Shown piece by piece: positions 61,789 to 64,000 of a stretch of DNA of 64,000 bases (position 1 is its first letter; each line of letters opens with the position of its first letter). The stretch comes from Candidatus Nitrotoga sp. MKT (lineage in GTDB: Bacteria; Pseudomonadota; Gammaproteobacteria; Burkholderiales; Gallionellaceae): positions 124,001-188,000 of the forward strand of contig QFXH01000003.1 of assembly GCA_003402345.1 (NCBI GenBank), given 5' to 3'. The position numbers and the translations under genes are program-made. The notes under the pieces were generated by a model. The model was not told the origin of the DNA. It worked only from the letters and a program-made list of their open reading frames with translations, and did no database searches.

Positions 61789-62448
61789 CTATGCTACTTT
61801 TCGCCGCAATGCAATCAATGCCGAAAACCCGACTAACAGTAACGGTATCGACGCAGGCTCTGGGACAGTCTGCGGCGGGTCTTGCCGTGTCGAGATATCC
61901 AATGCTGAAAAATCCAGGGCAGCACCATTAAATGCCGTCTCGCCGAACAAACCTAACCCTGGTGCGGTTAAAGATAATGAGATATTCACTGAGCCTGACT
62001 CCAAACCGGCAAAGGTTGTTGTTGGTAGCGCCAGTGTATAAACATTGTCCTCTCTACTTCCGCCACCGTGTGATTCGAACAGTGTATTAAGCTCAGCCGT
62101 CAAATCGATGCCGTTAACTTTAAAGGACGAAACCTGATTACCTGTCGCGGCGGATTCGTGGTCATAAATTCCAAGTATGAAATTTACGCCCGTGACATTG
62201 ATGAGTGGACCATAAGAAAAGAACCAACTGGCCGAAAAATTCGGGCCGGATACGTCACTGCCAATAAATACTCCATCGAATGGGGCGGGCTCCCCTGAAC
62301 TTGCAGTCATAAAAGGAACAATATTCATTGTCGATCCATCGGCAAAATCCTGCTCACCTATAGTCACGATCGTGTTTGCAACAGCAAACGGAGAACCAGC
62401 GGTGAGCGCGATTAGCACAGGTATTTTTGAATACATCCATTTTTTCAC
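61789..62448 (-). CDS. PEP-CTERM sorting-domain protein
   Basis: 219-aa exported protein. A signal peptide (YSKIPVLIALTAGSPFAVA) is followed by a beta-rich Thr/Ser/Gly region. The C-terminal PEP-CTERM tag has VPEPASIPLLLVGFSALIAL then RRK, the recognition site for an exosortase that would cut and anchor the protein in the exopolysaccharide/biofilm matrix. GTG 62448 is the start, with AAGGAGG at 8-nt spacing. No exosortase gene is in the window. Confidence 0.9.
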   Translation of the reverse strand: MKKWMYSKIPVLIALTAGSPFAVANTIVTIGEQDFADGSTMNIVPFMTASSGEPAPFDGVFIGSDVSGPNFSASWFFSYGPLINVTGVNFILGIYDHESAATGNQVSSFKVNGIDLTAELNTLFESHGGGSREDNVYTLALPTTTFAGLESGSVNISLSLTAPGLGLFGETAFNGAALDFSALDISTRQDPPQTVPEPASIPLLLVGFSALIALRRKVA

Positions 62449-62902
62449 TGGGGATCCTCCTTCAGATATGCGAATTTTGATTGTTTTTCGTAACGTTCAC
62501 GAAGTTACAGAGTGATTGATTATTACGGTCGAGTGGAACTGATTTTTGTCATATCATTATATTATTCCTTCATGCTGTAATCAGGTCAACAAAACTGCGC
62601 TAAATTGTGAATCCTAGAATTTCTCAATTTAGAAATACATATGTTGCAATTAGAGTTTTGAAAATGTGGGACACTGTTCAGTGAAACCTTTAGGGAGTCG
62701 GGAGAGCTTGGTGCTCTGTCTCAGCCGTACCTACATACTACGTTTGGCCGCCGGTTGCGCTTGACCACAACTATTATCGGTGGAAGCTCACCTGCACTGA
62801 GGCGGGTGGCACGGTGATAATGAATTTTGTTGCCCATGTGCATTAGTTGATTGCGTCGCGCGGCTGTTTCTTACTTTTCCCCAATTGATGTTCAGAGGCG
62901 GT
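62449..62902. other. Intergenic, possible decayed DNA
   Basis: About 450 bp. The first 200 bp is AT-rich promoter-type DNA for the PEP-CTERM gene. 62680-62860 is GC-richer and looks like eroded coding sequence, but I could not identify a family. Confidence 0.35.
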
Positions 62903-63109
62903 ATGTCCTTCATTAAATCCAGCATGGCCCTGATTGGGCTAGTGGCATGTCTTTTTAGTTACCTACCTGTGGCAACGGCAGCATCGTTTGACAAATATCT
63001 GGTTGTGCCGCTTGGAACAATTTCCGCGCCTAGAGCGTTCATCCCTTTCTTGGTGAAGGCGTCTGACTCCAGTAATACCGAGTATTTGAACCTTCAATTA
63101 CGGAAATAA
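62903..63109 (+). CDS. Small secreted protein, hypothetical
   Basis: 68 aa. A signal peptide (SSMALIGLVACLFSYLPVATA) precedes a short mature part (SFDKYLVVPLGTISAPRAFI), which may be the N-terminal stub of a larger secreted protein. ATG 62903 gives a normal signal; upstream frames add little. No domain recognised. Confidence 0.5.
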   Translation: MSFIKSSMALIGLVACLFSYLPVATAASFDKYLVVPLGTISAPRAFIPFLVKASDSSNTEYLNLQLRK

Positions 63110-63587
63110 TCTTGATGATCTACCCCGCGTGGAATTATCATCCGACGCACGCATTTCAGAGAAAGTGGTTAGGCAATTTTTTACGATCATTGTGGCTATG
63201 CTTCACGAAAAGAGTTGCGTCTCTTGATATAGAATAAGAAATTTTCTTATTCTAATTTGTTAACACCTCTATACCATGTAGTCCTCAGACAGGTGCGACA
63301 GCTAACGCCGGGCAATGAATTGCCTGGCTTTGTTGCATTCGTCCTTATATGAGACACTTAACTCCTTGATTAACGCCAGTGATTACCTCAAGCCAGACAT
63401 CAGCCTTGGGCACGGGATGTACCAACAGCAAAACGAATGATAATGGCTTCGTTAAAGCTAGCGGTATTAAGATGTGAGCTGTTTTAATCCATGCTATTAA
63501 GGCAAGAAAAAACCCAGCTCCCTAGATTCAACATTCTTTGTTCAACTTTTCTGTATTGGAAAATACAGCTCTCGTTTGGAGATGGCC
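63110..63587. other. Intergenic, one strong dyad
   Basis: About 480 bp without a gene. It holds the 12-bp palindromic repeat at 63230-63254 and a short hairpin CTGTATT-GGAA-AATACAG at 63551-63568, close to the LysM gene start. A 27-nt segment (63197-63223) resembles 47156-47182. Confidence 0.45.
63230..63254. repeat. Perfect 12-bp inverted repeat
   Basis: TAGAATAAGAAA-T-TTTCTTATTCTA. It is AT-rich and followed by AATTTG. Operator or terminator of the small upstream gene; no certain role. Confidence 0.6.
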
Positions 63588-64000
63588 ATGTTGCATTTAT
63601 TTTTCCCCTTGCGCTACGTTATAGCACTCGCCTTAAGTCTACAGCTTGTTAACGCTGACGCTGCGGCTGAACCAGAGTGGTTGTACGCGATAAATCCCGG
63701 CGACACTTTGATCAGCGTTGCGGCAGGCTATCTAGCCAATCCAAACGACTGGCGCAAGCTCCAAAAACTCAATTACGTGACTAAACCTAAGCGGCTCATA
63801 CCTGGAACCAAGTTGCGTTTACCGGTGGCCCTGCTGAAGCGTGAAGCTGTCATCGCTGAAGTCATTCATGTCCAAGGTAAGGTCACGCATACTGCGAAGA
63901 ATGGCCGCCCTCAAAATCTTATCGCAGGCACACGACTAGAGGTGGGCGACATGATCGAAACCAGCACTGCTGCTAGTGTGTCCATGCGTTTTGTAGACGG
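63588..64000 (+). CDS. LysM and FecR-domain protein (3' part outside window)
   Basis: About 137 residues visible. A signal peptide (FFPLRYVIALALSLQLVNA) precedes a LysM domain (YAINPGDTLISVAAGYLANP to LIPGTKLRLPVAL) and the start of a FecR-like domain (EVIHVQGKVTHTAKNGRPQN to VSMRFVDG). Such proteins sit in the periplasm, bind peptidoglycan and often carry further beta or repeat domains. ATG 63588 has GGAG at 6 nt; ATG 63582 overlaps the RBS. The frame is open to the window edge. Confidence 0.85.
   Translation, partial: MLHLFFPLRYVIALALSLQLVNADAAAEPEWLYAINPGDTLISVAAGYLANPNDWRKLQKLNYVTKPKRLIPGTKLRLPVALLKREAVIAEVIHVQGKVTHTAKNGRPQNLIAGTRLEVGDMIETSTAASVSMRFVD

Noticed and set aside
1-64000. CRISPR array
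   Set aside because: No series of regularly spaced short repeats and no cas genes were seen.

Overview
The window reads as chromosome of a moderate-GC Gram-negative bacterium, most likely a betaproteobacterium of the Nitrosomonadales/Gallionellaceae type (a Candidatus Nitrotoga-like genome would fit). This placement is inferred from the recR-ebfC-dnaX block, the Pro-Arg-His tRNA cluster, glutathione-dependent formaldehyde oxidation, a PEP-CTERM protein and the protein sequences. No rRNA or phylogenetic marker search was possible.

Layout. 1-10.2 kb is core genome: recR (partial), ebfC, dnaX, a PagL-like lipid A deacylase, 4.5S RNA, a stand-alone Clp N-domain protein, a decayed IS630 transposase, three tRNAs, pgsA, uvrC, a family-5-type uracil-DNA glycosylase and an EF-hand protein whose ribosome-binding site lies in a strong inverted repeat. 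10.2-17.3 kb holds an IS30 relic, the frmA-fghA formaldehyde pair, an HU-like protein, a secreted matrixin metalloprotease with a partner, and an orphan polysaccharide-export ABC permease. At 17.7-26.5 kb an 8.8-kb integrative element sits in tRNA-Arg(ACG), bounded by a 51-bp direct repeat. It carries integrase, an excisionase-like HTH protein and a phage/plasmid-type Rep. Its cargo is a three-gene ABC-three-component (ABC-3C) system (SMEK-domain protein, small middle component, DUF2326-type SMC-like ATPase), a two-TM zinc-ribbon-like protein, a DNA adenine methylase remnant and a HigB/NadS-type toxin-antitoxin pair.

26.7-30.7 kb has a YpfJ-type zinc peptidase, an MFS exporter and a DMT transporter preceded by what looks like a tryptophan-codon attenuator. 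30.7-40.3 kb is a copper/heavy-metal island: CusS/CusR-like sensor pair, a Met/His-rich DUF2231 membrane protein, a TolC-family lipoprotein, a multicopper oxidase, a MerR regulator with a textbook operator and a P1B ATPase. A second IS30 relic separates it from 40.5-46.8 kb, a six-gene arsenosugar operon (arsS, VTT-FAD oxidoreductase fusion, two glycosyltransferases, DUF3047, arsM), all on the minus strand.

47-58 kb is mixed: a DUF4238 gene and a small membrane-protein pair, both bracketed by attC-like sequences with a shared core, ThpR, a phosphate-binding-like protein, a porin-like protein, a lipocalin-like protein, a response-regulator diguanylate cyclase with a hybrid kinase, cytochrome b561 and a ParE/Phd-type toxin-antitoxin pair flanked by imperfect direct repeats. 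57.8-61.4 kb is a LysR regulator divergent from a pirin-DoxX-old yellow enzyme group. The window ends with a PEP-CTERM protein, a small secreted protein and a truncated LysM-FecR protein.

The most notable systems are the ABC-3C cargo of the tRNA-Arg element, the Trp-codon attenuator before the DMT transporter, the RBS-masking hairpin of the EF-hand gene, and the cassette-like units at 47-48 kb and 56-57.7 kb.
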